Of a stretch of 18,778 bases of DNA, positions 1-9,949 are shown in pieces (position 1 is the stretch's first letter; every line of letters starts with the position of its first letter). Below the pieces are notes generated by a model, which was given only the letters and a program-made list of their open reading frames with translations, was not told the DNA's origin and ran no database searches. A program made the position numbers and the translations under genes. The stretch covers positions 1 to 18,778 of the forward strand of contig MVAQ01000323.1 of the NCBI GenBank assembly GCA_014825775.1, in the 5' to 3' direction. This DNA is from Krasilnikovozyma curviuscula. Lineage: Eukaryota; Basidiomycota; Tremellomycetes; Cystofilobasidiales; Mrakiaceae.

Positions 1-234
1 CTGCTGGGGAAACTGCTGCTGCTGTGGTTGGCCATATCCCGTTGGCTGGGGCTGCTGCCACTGATTCCCATACATCTTTCAGCTGGAGAAGCAGACACGA
101 AGCTGTCGAGAGATGGAAGCGACGGTGCGACCAGGCGATTCGACCGACTGGCAGTGGAATGTGGCAATCACACAGCAGCAGCGCAGGCAGAAAAAAGAAG
201 TCTAGCTGGCAACTTTCAACGTACTTTTCGACAT
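1..234. other. Leader region upstream of the ERI1-like gene, window edge
   Basis: No gene is supported here. The frame of the exonuclease gene is open throughout but contains no ATG before 235. A CTG run (13-24) and a pyrimidine stretch ending in a possible splice acceptor (AG at 81-82) suggest a 5' leader, perhaps with a leader intron beginning outside the window. Inference only. Confidence 0.4.
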
Positions 235-1568
235 ATGTCAAAAGTTGACTTGCAGGGGAATGTCGAATCCCTCAGACTAGCGCTGCAGGCGCTTGGATTG
301 GAGAGCAGAGGAAAGAAAGACGTCCTGAAAAAGTGAGTCGCACCACGGATCTTTGGTATTGCTTGATTCTTTGCTCACAGTTGATCTGGCAATATAGGCG
401 CCTTAGAAAGGCTACTCAATCTGAACAGTTGATAGAAAATACAATTGCACAATTAGATGAGGAAAACAAAGAAGAATCTGAAGCTGACAAGATTCCGTTT
501 GAAGAGACCCAATATGGAGTGAGTGCTTCAATTTAAAACTCATCAATAAAACTCAATTAAACTTATCAGTTTTTTCGAACAGAAATACAAAGCTTTTCTA
601 GTTGTAGACTTCGAAGCGACTTGCGACGAAACCGCTTCCCTCAGGTCTGGGTACCCTCACGAAATCATCGTACGTGTCCTAACAGTGACAGATGACACTC
701 TTACTTACCCCTTTTGTCTGTTGTTATAGGATTTCCCGGTCGTTCTTCTCAAATGGCGCCGTATTTCATCGCCGGACGACAATTCACCATCACATCAACA
801 CGAGCTGTATCAATCGTCTACTTTCCACTCTTATGTCAAGCCAAGACTCCACCCGATGCTCAGTGAGTTCTGCACAACTTTAACAGGAGTAACTCAAGTA
901 AGTAAAAGGGGAAATGACTTGCGAAACGGCAGCTTTACACCGCTACTTTGGCTCTCACAGGAACAGGTTGATTCCGCAGAATCGTTACCTGAGGTTTTGC
1001 AGAAGTTAAAGATATGGCTAGACAAAAACGAAGTGTTTCCTACGAATATTGACCCAAAACCATTTTTATGGGTGACGGATGGTGTAAGAGCCTTTGAGTT
1101 TCCAATTATCCTTCGCGTTGCCCTAATCGTTCTAATTGACCTCTCGCTTGAACGTAGACGACGGATCTCCGAAGATTTCTCCCCTTCTCTCTTAGCACCA
1201 CTGCCTCAAATCGGCGTCTTCTTTCTTCTCTACATCTCAAAGACCCCTTCCTCGACGTTAAGCTGCTTGTCTCCCAGATCCTGTCGCAGGAATATCACTC
1301 TATACCGCAGCGAGAGCGACATGGAAGGCACAGGAAGGGTTTTTTTTACAATACGACGCAGCAGCTGCAGAAACTTGGCCTGGGCAAGTTCGAGGGCACA
1401 CCCCATTGTGGGATGGACGATGCGATTAACATCGCTCGGGTGGTTGTTGAGTGCGCTGGAAGAGGGTGAGTTTTTTTTTTCATGATTAGTTATGACTTCT
1501 TGCGTATGGAGTGTGGGCTTAACCGTCTTATTGCCAGGCTAGTTCTGGATCACAATGCGGTGGTCTGA
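235..1568 (+). CDS. ERI1: ERI1-like 3'-5' exoribonuclease (SAP + DEDDh), 311 aa, 7 exons
   Basis: Exons read as 235-332, 398-518, 583-669, 730-897, 961-1083, 1158-1465 and 1538-1568; all introns are GT-AG and phases join without a stop. Residues about 3-38 form a SAP-type helix-extension-helix (LRLALQALGLESRGKKDVLK), a nucleic-acid binding module. The exonuclease domain carries VVDFEATCDE (D82, E84), the TDLRRFL segment (D202) and PHCGMDDAINIA (H282, D287), so the DEDDh catalytic set appears complete. FHSYVKP and LTGVTQ are further family hallmarks. ERI1 enzymes trim the 3' end of 5.8S rRNA and in many eukaryotes degrade small RNAs, limiting RNAi; the role here is inferred. Length fits the family. 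The start is the only in-frame ATG before the SAP domain, but the frame stays open to the left edge, so an N-terminal extension beginning outside the window is not excluded. A T8 run lies in exon 6. The 3' end converges on the transporter gene. Confidence 0.9.
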
Positions 1569-1740
1569 GAGGTTTTAGTTGAAGCAATTTGACTGCTTAC
1601 TCCCTCAATGAACGTTATCTCCCGAAGAATTCACATGACTGGTTTGTCCAATTTTAACTTATTTACCTTCTACCAATCACTTATTCTTTTTTGTTATGAA
1701 GTAGCGCCACCCCTACCGTCTGCCGCCGTACAATGCCAAT
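1569..1740. other. Convergent 3' intergenic region, ERI1-like / UAA transporter
   Basis: About 170 bp between the stop codons of two tail-to-tail genes. It must hold both 3' ends; AT-rich stretches are present (for example 1655-1700) but I cannot place a specific polyadenylation site. Confidence 0.5.
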
Positions 1741-3347
1741 TCACTGCGTCTTCTTCGATTCAGTAACTACCTCTAGACTAGGTGTTGGAACTAACGGTGA
1801 AGGGGATAGCGAATAGGTGAAGGTTCCGAGGATGACCAACGCGGCGCCTGTGAAGAGCCCAGTTGATGCTCCGGAGCTGTAGAGGTAGACACTTAATCCA
1901 AGGGAGACAGCTTTCCTCACTGTAAGCAGGAGGTTAACTGATAGACTTGATACTTTCTGTGATACAAAAAATGGGAGACATCGAAATTCAGTCATCGAGT
2001 TTTCAACCTTTATAAGGAAAACCTACCGATGACAGCCTATGAACACCAGCTACACACAGCGCCTGAGTAGCTACATTGACCGCCAAGCCAGTGTATATTG
2101 TATTGATTGAGTAATTCAGTTTTCCGATTTGAATGTTGGTGCGAGGGCCGTTTTGAATGGTTGCGATCGCTGCTGTGAATTCGCCAAAGAATGGAATAAA
2201 GAGCGGGAGTGACAGAAAGTGCTGTAAACAGAGAGTAACGATAAGCAATGATAAGTGATAGTTTTGAGGAAGGTGAAATATGGCGTACTGTGAAGAATAG
2301 AGCCTCGGTCCAAGCCATTTTACCGTAGCGCTTGTAGGTGGCTTCTTGGTGAAGTCCCATGAGAGAAGAAAGCACCAACGCGACACAGAGGAGAGCGATA
2401 CCAAATATAAATGTAAAATCCTCCTGATGTACTGATTCTGACGATGTCTTGATACTCTTGGAAGATGAAAGTGTCGAAATGATGATACCAACAGAGACGA
2501 GGAAGACGCTGAGGATCTGTTGACCCGAATATCTTCGTCCTCTTACCAGACCGACAAAGAGACTGACTATTAGCCCACCTGATCTGAAGATGATGTGCAC
2601 TGGGACGGGGACCTGCAAAGGAAGTCGCGTCAGCATAGGTGTGGTTGTGCCGGGTAATGTTTTCCGAAATTAGGTACTTTGAAGTTAAAGGCCCAATTGT
2701 TGAGGAGGGACACCGAGACGAAACTAGATGGATAGAAGTAGGTGTAAGGTCTCTGCTGCTTTGGGTCCGAAATTGGAGTGCAGAGCTTACAGCCCAACTT
2801 GTTGCGCCCACCGCGACAACGGGACAGAGTTTGTCTTGAAGCCTAAATTTCCATCCTTCCTTCTTTCAATCTGAGAAGGGACGCATATAATCGTAACGAA
2901 CAAGAACTGAAGGAAAGTGAGAAGTGTGCTGAAACGGCCGCATAGTTTCAGAAATTGTTAGTCATCAAACGTGTGTGCGAAGATCCAAAACAGCTAAGGC
3001 CACGAAGAAATACCCACGCTGAGGTCAGTACTCCTGGTACTATGTCTAACGTGATAACGTTAGAGCAGCATCCTCCAAAGACAAAGCTGAGAGCGATCGC
3101 CCAGTCCTTTGAAACATTTAGGAGAACAACGATGTGCCACTTAGCTCAAATCTCCATTGGGAAGTTCTGAAGAGATACTCACAACCAGAGCAGACAATGC
3201 CACTCCATCAGAAGACATGAAATCTTTCCAAAATGAGTCCTTGATGGCTGACAGCAGACCAGCGAAGGGCGCGCTGCTTGGGGCGAAAGTCAACTGGGAA
3301 CTTTGTTCAAACTTTTCTCTCGCCCTGTACTCCATCACTATCTTCAT
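1741..3347 (-). CDS. UAA-family nucleotide-sugar transporter, probably UDP-GlcNAc (Yea4/SLC35B4-like), 390 aa, 7 exons
   Basis: Exons on the minus strand: 3347-3183, 3106-3018, 2928-2791, 2723-2678, 2612-2289, 2221-2027 and 1956-1741. Family landmarks occur in order: FVFGGCCSNVITL (about 63-75), TLLTFLQFLFVT (86-97), VPLSRW, VSLLNNWAFNFK (133-146), VPVHIIFRSGG (149-159), HQEATYKRYGK, EALFFT|HFLSLPLF (about 255-262) and SVNLLLTVRKAVSLGLSVY near the C-terminus. These match the UAA (DUF/PF08449) transporters such as yeast Yea4 and human SLC35B4, multi-pass ER/Golgi membrane proteins that exchange nucleotide sugars for the corresponding nucleotide monophosphate; UDP-GlcNAc (with relevance to chitin and glycans) is the likeliest substrate but UDP-xylose or others are possible. 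The ATG at 3347 is chosen; a second in-frame ATG is at 3335. The exon 2/3 junction is the weak point: the 3017-2929 intron (89 nt, donor GTGGGT) preserves frame, but the residues between NVITL and TLLTF do not match the usual pattern. Confidence 0.88.
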
Positions 3348-3490
3348 ATGCCTTGACTATTCTTCATCATTTATGGGAAAAATAGTAGGAGATGGAAATC
3401 AAAAGTTTGGATTGGCCATAAAATTTCTGAAGCGTGCCCCTCAAATGCAGCTCTCAACTCCCATTCCCGCATCCATCAATCTCACTCACG
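3348..3490. promoter_or_regulatory. Divergent promoter region shared by UAA transporter and Nop12
   Basis: The two start codons face away from each other with only about 143 bp between them, so both core promoters and leaders must fit here. It is AT-rich near the transporter side (around 3355-3425) and pyrimidine-rich just before the Nop12 start. No specific factor site can be named from sequence. Confidence 0.55.
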
Positions 3491-5773
3491 ATGGATTCCT
3501 CAACAATCAAGAAGTCTCAAGACAAGAAGAAAGACAAGACGGTCAAGGGCAAGTCGACAGGAGCAGGTGAGACTGTGCCAGCTGCTTCTGCTGCTGCTGC
3601 TCCAGCCGAATCATCAACCCCTTCAACCTCAGCACCACCTTCCAAGAAGTCCAAGAGGTCGAAGAACTCTAGCTCAACTGGACAAGCTGCTGCTGCCAGT
3701 ACCAGCGCTGCTGCTTCTGTTGTTGTAGACAACGAGCTCGACGACCTGTTCAAATCTGCAGTCAGTGTCCCACCTTCTCAGCCTGTCGCTCTTGCAAATG
3801 TTTCTGATCCTAAAATGGTTTGAATCTGCGTTACTTATTATATTTGTAGGCAGCATTCGCTCTACCTCCTGCTCCACCAGTCCAGCCTATCAAATCAAAG
3901 AAATCCTCACTCCCACCGCCACCTCAATCAACCTCGACCCTCACTGCAAAGAAACGCAAGAGATCAGCACCAGAATCCGCTCCTGTCGAGATTGAAGTTG
4001 ACTCAGATGTAGAGGAAGAAGATGAAGAAGGTGAAAAACTCGGGGACGAGATTGATGCGGAAGACTACGAAGACGAGGATGTAGAGCAGGGTGATGAGGA
4101 CGATAACATGACAGGAGGAGATACATACGAGGAGAATGAGGGGTCTGCTGAACAGCAAGATGAAGGTGAAATTCCTGTGCATGAGAGCCTGCTCAAGGGT
4201 GCCAAGAAGCAGAAGCCTGCCAAACCAAAGGCTCTACCTAAATTCGTCCCAGAGAACGAAACAAAGGAGCAGAAGGATTCAAGGACGATCTTTGTTGGAA
4301 ATTTGGGACTCGAAGTTGCTAAAACCAAGGTGAGTAGCTTGTTTTCTTCTTTAAGTCTGGTGAATTTACCATCTGCGTATTCATTCTTATCGCTGGTTAT
4401 CTTCTTGCCCGACTAGTCTCTTCTCAAATCTCTCCATCGTCATCTCCTTGTTTCGCTTCCAACCGCCAAAATCGAATCGACTCGTTTCCGTTCTGTCGCC
4501 TTCGCCAAACCTACCGAAGAGCTACCAGTTGAAACCAAAGAGGCTGAGGAGAACCGCGCCAAGTTGAGAGCCAAGGAGAGGGTCGCTAACTGGAGGAACG
4601 AACAGAAGGAAAAAGATGATGGGGAGACAGATGCTCCCAAGGAGTACCTCATGCCGAAAGAGAAGAGGAAGGTTGCATTCATCAAGAAGGAGGTGAGAAC
4701 TTTCCCCCCTTTTTGTGCCCTCGACAGTCTTTGGTGTAATTCTGATCTTTTCTTTATTCAACAGTTCCATCCTGAAGCTGACCATGTCAACGCTTATATT
4801 GTCTTTGCGTACCCACGCCCTGACCGCCCTACCAACGTCGCGCCCATCATGAACCCGATTGAAGCAGCTTCTATCTGTGCCCAGCATTGCAACGGTACTG
4901 TCTTCGAAGGCCGAACAATCCGTGTTGACGCTGTACGAGCCGCCGCATCGACCGCGACGACGGCGAGGGAGACGAGTGCGCTCTGGGTCGCTGGTGCCGA
5001 TCCAAGGAAAACTGTATTTGTTGGCAACCTCGATTTTGCATCAAAGGAGGAGGAGATTAGGGTTTTCTTCGAAAATCTGATGGTCAAGGAACGCGGGGCA
5101 GTTCCTAGTGAAGAGGAAATTCCTGGCGCTGCTGGCAAATGGGTCGTCAACGTTCGCATGGTCAGAGATCGTGCTACTGGCCTTGGAAAGGGATTTGCTT
5201 ACGTCTCGCTTTTGGTGTGTATTGCGTCCCATTCTAACCTATTGTACCGTTGCTAATCATCGTTTGTCAATTATCAATCATCTTCAGGACCGTGATTGTA
5301 CAGACGAAGTTCTTGCCCTTCCAACAGAGAAGCTCAGATTCGCCAAACGAACTCTTAGAGTCCAAAGATGCAAATCTCTTCCAGCCAAGCCTAAAGGTTC
5401 TTTCAAGTCTGCTGAAGAGGCTAACTCTGCCCTCCCAACGGGTTCTATCCCGGCTTCCAACGCTCCTCTAGTCAAGAAACAGGCGCCCATTAAGATTGAG
5501 ATCCCTAAAGGAGACCCCTCGCTGGGTGATAAGCTCAAGGATCTGTCCAAGGAGGAGAGGAAGGCTGCGAAGAGCAGCGACGCCGATAGACTGAAGAGAC
5601 GACAGGCAAAGAAGAAGTCTAGGGTCGCGCTGAGCCATGCTGCTTCCAAAGACAAGATCCACCTTGAGCCTATGTCATCCAAGAAGGGTAAACCTGGTGT
5701 CGGATTGAAGGCGAAGAAGAGCAGGACGAGGTCCAGTCATGCGGCATCCAAGAGGAACCAAAAGAAGGCGTAG
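3491..5773 (+). CDS. NOP12: Nucleolar RNA-binding protein Nop12 (RBM34-like), 666 aa, 5 exons
   Basis: Exons: 3491-3799, 3850-4329, 4417-4692, 4765-5214, 5288-5773. The N-terminus is Ala/Ser/Lys-rich, followed by an acidic tract (about 145-215). RRM1 begins with RTIFVGNLGLEV (RNP2 IFVGNL about 250-255) and is interrupted by a long charged insertion before AYIVFAYP, as in Nop12/RBM34 proteins. RRM2 has TVFVGNLDF (VFVGNL about 439-444) and RNP1 KGFAYVSL (about 497-504). The C-terminus is Lys/Arg-rich (KERKAAK, RRQAKKKSR, KRNQKKA), typical of a nucleolar protein. Yeast Nop12 acts in large-subunit rRNA maturation; the same role is inferred here. The first intron is uncertain: donor at 3800 gives 50 nt, donor at 3818 gives 32 nt and adds six residues; both keep frame. 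The ATG at 3491 is the first that starts the conserved frame. Confidence 0.92.
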
Positions 5774-6071
5774 TGGAGCTGGTGGAATTTTGCTGTGTTG
5801 TTTTTGGCGACAAGATATACCTTTCCCTTATGTGTACAATTTGTCTACTTTGCGAGAAAAAATATCAGGGAAGCAGAGTAACTGCCGCATGGTGTACCGC
5901 CTCCAAAGCTCGCGGCGGTGTCTGAACGAGCCCACGGGGTCTTCGCGAACTATCAACAAAGCACGCAGTCGAATCTTTATCTCATCACACCTGCCTCTTT
6001 TCAACCTTGCTCAAACAAACCATTCGATCCCAACCCACTTACCATCCATAAAGTCTTAACCCCATCTCAGG
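5774..6071. other. Intergenic region between Nop12 and the Ser/Pro-rich gene
   Basis: About 300 bp between two tandem plus-strand genes. The part near 5990-6070 is pyrimidine- and CA-rich (leader-like, ending CCCATCTCAG just before the ATG). No coding sequence is supported. Confidence 0.5.
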
Positions 6072-7205
6072 ATGACAGACAGCCCACCTTCATTGTCGTC
6101 TGCCCTCAGCTCCAGCAAGGCAATCAGTATTTCGACGTCGCAGCCAGCGACGGCCCATCACAGGGCAACGTCCCTCTCATTCCCCTTACCATCCCCGTCC
6201 TCCTTTGGGGGATCAGGGGCGAGCCCACTGACCCCATTTGGAGGGTCTTTTGGCAGCGCCTTTGCTGGCACCTTGGGCAGATCAGGCTCGATTGGTAAAG
6301 GCACCCCGTCATTCTTCTCGACATCCCCTAACACGGCTGGCTTGGTGGGCTTCTCAGCAATCCCTGGTAGTGGAAGTGCTTTCACTACGGGATCTTTGGG
6401 CGAGTCTGCAGTCGAAGACGAAGACGACGACGTCGACACCCTTCGCCCGACCAAGATTTCACCCCCAGCCTCAACTGTGGGCGATAGCGAGCGTCTCTCT
6501 CCAAAGGTCTCCGTCACAGGATTCAGCTGGCCCTCCTCATCGGCTTCGGCGACAGTCAATAACCCTTCGTCAACAATCTCACCACCATCCATCATCTCGC
6601 CAAAGCTCACTAGCACCACCGGCAGCGCCACCACTGGTAGCGACAAGTTTGCGAGCCATGCAGCTCACGAACGTGGTGTGGGTGTCTTGAGAAGATTGAG
6701 TTTGGGGCAGTCAAATATGAAACGAGTGAGTAGCACCAGAAAATAAATCTCATTCCCTTCTGTCGTTGTAACACGATCACGCGCGCAGCTTCCTTCTACT
6801 GTAGAAAGCTGACATCTATGTTCAACCCCTCTTTGTTGTTCTCTTGTAACGTATAGCCAATAATTGGCCAATCACCAGCGCCAGCCTCGTCCTCTATGCC
6901 TGCGTCTGCTCCTGCAGCAAAAGCTCCAATGCTCCCTCCGTCGTCGACGGCACCAAATCTGTCGACCACTGCTAGCGGCGGTTCATCTCCTCCAACGATC
7001 GGTCGAGCTGGTGGAAGGAAGATGAGCTTGAGTGGTGGGAAGGGCGTCCCCGGGAAGCGAAACATCAGCCCTGTAAGTGCTTTACTCTGTGCGACGGCCA
7101 CAAAGGGATGCGTCGACAGGGTGATGAAGCTGACAACCATATGTGGCACTTTCTTTTCTTCATCAGCACGGCGAGCGAATGCTCACAGGAGGACTAGGCT
7201 TGTAG
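6072..7205 (+). CDS. Ser/Pro-rich protein of unknown function with C-terminal GERML motif, 302 aa, 3 exons
   Basis: Exons 6072-6725, 6857-7072 and 7167-7205; all junctions are phase 0. The protein is low-complexity and probably disordered: Ser/Thr/Pro/Gly-rich with repeated GGS and FGG patches (PFGGSFGSAFAGTLG), an acidic cluster EDEDDDVD (about 118-125), and a basic Ser motif GVLRRLSLGQSN (about 201-212) that looks like a phosphosite. A second basic patch (GRAGGRKMSLSGG) precedes the end. The last exon is only 39 nt and encodes HGERMLTGGLGL after NISP. I recall a similar SPxGERxL-type tail in small ascomycete proteins of unknown function, so this tail may be the conserved part; that is memory, not a search. 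There is no enzymatic domain or membrane segment. Function not assigned. Confidence 0.75.
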
Positions 7206-7412
7206 CGCTAGACTTCCTTCCCCCTCTCTGCATCACTGGTCGTATGGATATACTCCTGAAGCTGTCTTTAAGTGTAAGAACGGTCTTTGTAAACCACCCA
7301 CATCAATGTAAAATATAACTTCTTGGGACTCTTCTAAATCTTGTTTTGTAATGTAACATATACACAATGTGACATGATATGTTTAAAAATGATAAGATGA
7401 CGATGAAAAGAT
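7206..7412. other. Convergent 3' intergenic region
   Basis: About 207 bp between two tail-to-tail genes. It is AT-rich from about 7310 to 7400, consistent with 3' ends on both strands. Confidence 0.5.
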
Positions 7413-9308
7413 CTAGTAGTTGAAAGCGCCAAACCCAGCGGTTCCTCTATTAACTGGTGCCGTAAACGGGCGTGGGGGTGAAGATGACGATGACCCAGGC
7501 GAGAACTCGGTGAGCCCGCCAAAAGGAGCGACATTCCAGTGGACTTCTCCCAAACTCTGGCGTCGACCCGCTCCGCCGCCGAAATCACTAGCTTCACTGT
7601 CGCCAGTCATAGGACGTTGTCCATCGCCTCCTCCCTGGCCATTTGCAAGAGCAGCTTGTTCTTCCTTCTTCTGACGTCTCCAGATTTTCCTGAGCTCCTT
7701 GAACTCTGCAACGGGCCGAAAGATAGACGTTGTTAAAAATAAAGCTCGGCGTGAACCAGGGGGGGAGTTATCTCACCTGCTGGAGTCCTCTTTTCACCGT
7801 GTTTTTGCATGAGCACATGTCTACAACGGGAAGGGAATTAGTATGACACGTTGGCGCAATGACAGTAGAGTGAGGGACAGTAAGCAAGGACGCACGCATT
7901 GAGATGGTTGAGCGTCCCATACGCCTTGTTACAGCCTGGGAATAAGCACCCATAGAGCCTCTCAATTTCATCAAATCTCCTCCTCGGCCTCTTCTTCTGC
8001 ATGCCCCCAGTACCGGGCGCAGAGCCTTCATCGTCGCAGTCGACGTCGCCAGGTAGGGTGCTGTTGGCGGTGTTGAGGCGGGAGGAGGAGGAGCTAGCCG
8101 TGTGAGGGCGGACAACGTTGGGCAATGACGCACGGTGCTGCGACAGTCCCGAGTACGGGTGGTGAGTGTGGTGGTGGTGTGTCTGCACAGAGTGCCGGGC
8201 AGGCTGCTGCTGCTGGAAGTGGTGATGCTGGTAGCCGTTCGTCTGGTGGCCGAATGCAAAGTTCGCACCGTCGTGCGTCTGCGGACGGCTCTGCGGGTGG
8301 CCCTGGGTGTAGGTGTAGCTCGGATGAGGTGGAGGATGGCTGAAGGGGTTCTGCGAGTCAAAGACGAGATGGGGCGGGGCGGCCGCGCTGGACTCGTCCA
8401 CTGGATCGTAGTTTTGCGAGGCATAGTCTGTCGGAGCAGAGTTTGAAGGGGATTGACGAACCATTGTTGAAGGTGAGAAGCTGTGTGGGTTGTAGGGTGA
8501 AGGTGTGTTGGAGAAGTGTATGGGACCTGGGTTGAAGTTGTCTGGTTGGGGAAGGAAGTCGGAAGACGTGTTATCGATAGCTGGAAAGAGGAGGTTCTTT
8601 TCACTTTGTGAAAGCTGCTGATGCTGTAGTACAGAGAGCGGCTGGACAGAATCTGGTGGGTAGTCGGTAAAAGTGACGGAGGGAGACCCGTACATATTGC
8701 TGCCGTTGTTGTATCGAGGCATTTCATATCCGGACAGCAAGTCTATCTGTTGCACTTCCTGAAGTCTAGATGAAGCTGTCACCGGGAATTGACTCGACGT
8801 TCCAGGCACAGGGGTCCATCCTCCGAAGAAGCGGTTCACGTCGACGTTGCTGTCGTCAAAGGACCTTGACGACGACGACATTGGATAAGCAGGAGCTGTA
8901 TCTGGTCTTTGCTAGATATTGAGGTCGAGCCGTAGCGCAAAAAAAAACAAATGAACACCGTCAGCGAGGCGGAAGAAAGAAAACATCGTGAACACACATG
9001 GGGCGGTAATGCTAGCGACTCACCCGGAAATTATCTTCGACCATTCCTACTGCTGTAGCGTTAGCGAACATCAGCTCAGGGGGCAGGCCACCAAACAACA
9101 CTGGGGTTTTCACAGAGGTCGTGCTGTTAGTCGGAGGGTTGGGCGAGTTGCTCGACGAGAAAATAGCTCCCCCTGGCGAATCGAAGTCCGACGACGACGA
9201 CGGAGTGGGAAAGCTGAGGGCCGGGTACGAGGGAGCATTGGTGTATGCTTGATGCTCTGCTATCGTCGTTGGGATTGAAAATGCGAAAGGGGACGCTGTA
9301 CTTGACAT
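7413..9308 (-). CDS. C2H2 zinc-finger transcription factor, Con7-like, 545 aa, 4 exons
   Basis: Minus-strand exons: 9308-9024, 8911-7896, 7820-7777, 7705-7413. One canonical finger spans the exon 2/3 junction: YGCLFPGCNKAYGTLNHLNA|HVLMQKHG, with C417, C422, H435 and H441 (C-x4-C-x12-H-x5-H). It is followed by EKRTPAEFKELRKIWRRQ, a basic extension that, with the finger, resembles the DNA-binding region of the Con7-type regulators of filamentous fungi; orthology is inferred from memory. The rest is low-complexity: Ser/Pro/Asn-rich with a His/Gln-rich tract (YQHHHFQQQQ, THHHHTHH) and a basic KKRPRRR before the finger that may be a nuclear localisation signal. Exon 1 is added because a GTGAGT donor at 9023 and an acceptor at 8912 join phase 0 into NFR|QRPDTAPAYP without a stop. 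An internal ATG at 8881 could start a shorter 440-residue form. Probable nuclear DNA-binding protein; targets unknown. Confidence 0.84.
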
Positions 9309-9949
9309 CTGCCAGAATCGAAGAAGGGCACTTCACCTCGTATGCACTGGGAGGAGGGAGACCAGGCAAAACGCTGTTCAGTGTTCACCTCCGAGATCTC
9401 TCTGCTGCTATTCCTCTTCCCCTGCTGAATGCAAGTCAGAACTGCTTTTCAGGGCGTGTTGATATGGCTGTCTGTGCGATGGCACCGGGGCGGAAGAGGG
9501 ACAGATTGGCAGGGAGGTGCTAGCACCGTTTGGCCTGTGGCGTCATGTACATCATTTTCCATTCGACGAGTCGTGATGATCCCAATAGAAGAAACTCTAA
9601 GTTGGCACTAGTGAAGCCACACGGAAAAATCCTAAGTAATGTAAGGGCACAGGTATTGGATCGCTAAAGCTCTATCAAATCTTTATTAGGAGCAGCTACT
9701 CATAGACAGCGAAGTCCCAACTTCATTCCATCGATGATCCCATACTGGGAAACTGATGCTTGCTCTCAAGCCAATAGTCGTCAAAACCTGAATATTATAA
9801 CGTCGTTAGGTGCTGAATAATAAAACACTTGTAAGCTGAACTTCTACTGCTAAAACCCTGTCCCTGTGTCAGACCCATATCACCAACCTCTGATCCCAAC
9901 ATCCACTTCTTCCGGTGTGACACTCCACAACTGTCTCTTCTAAGACATT
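9309..9949. other. Intergenic: leader of the zinc-finger gene and 3' end of the 615-aa gene
   Basis: About 640 bp with no supported gene. It lies upstream of the zinc-finger start (minus strand) and downstream of the next minus-strand stop. A minus-strand AATAAA (9687-9682) could be a polyadenylation signal for the upstream gene, but it is 260 bp past the stop. The remainder shows no clear structure. Confidence 0.4.

Noticed and set aside
8125..8446. Plus-strand open frames opposite the zinc-finger gene
   Set aside because: Composition shadows of the His/Gln/Ser-rich exon; no splice or domain support.
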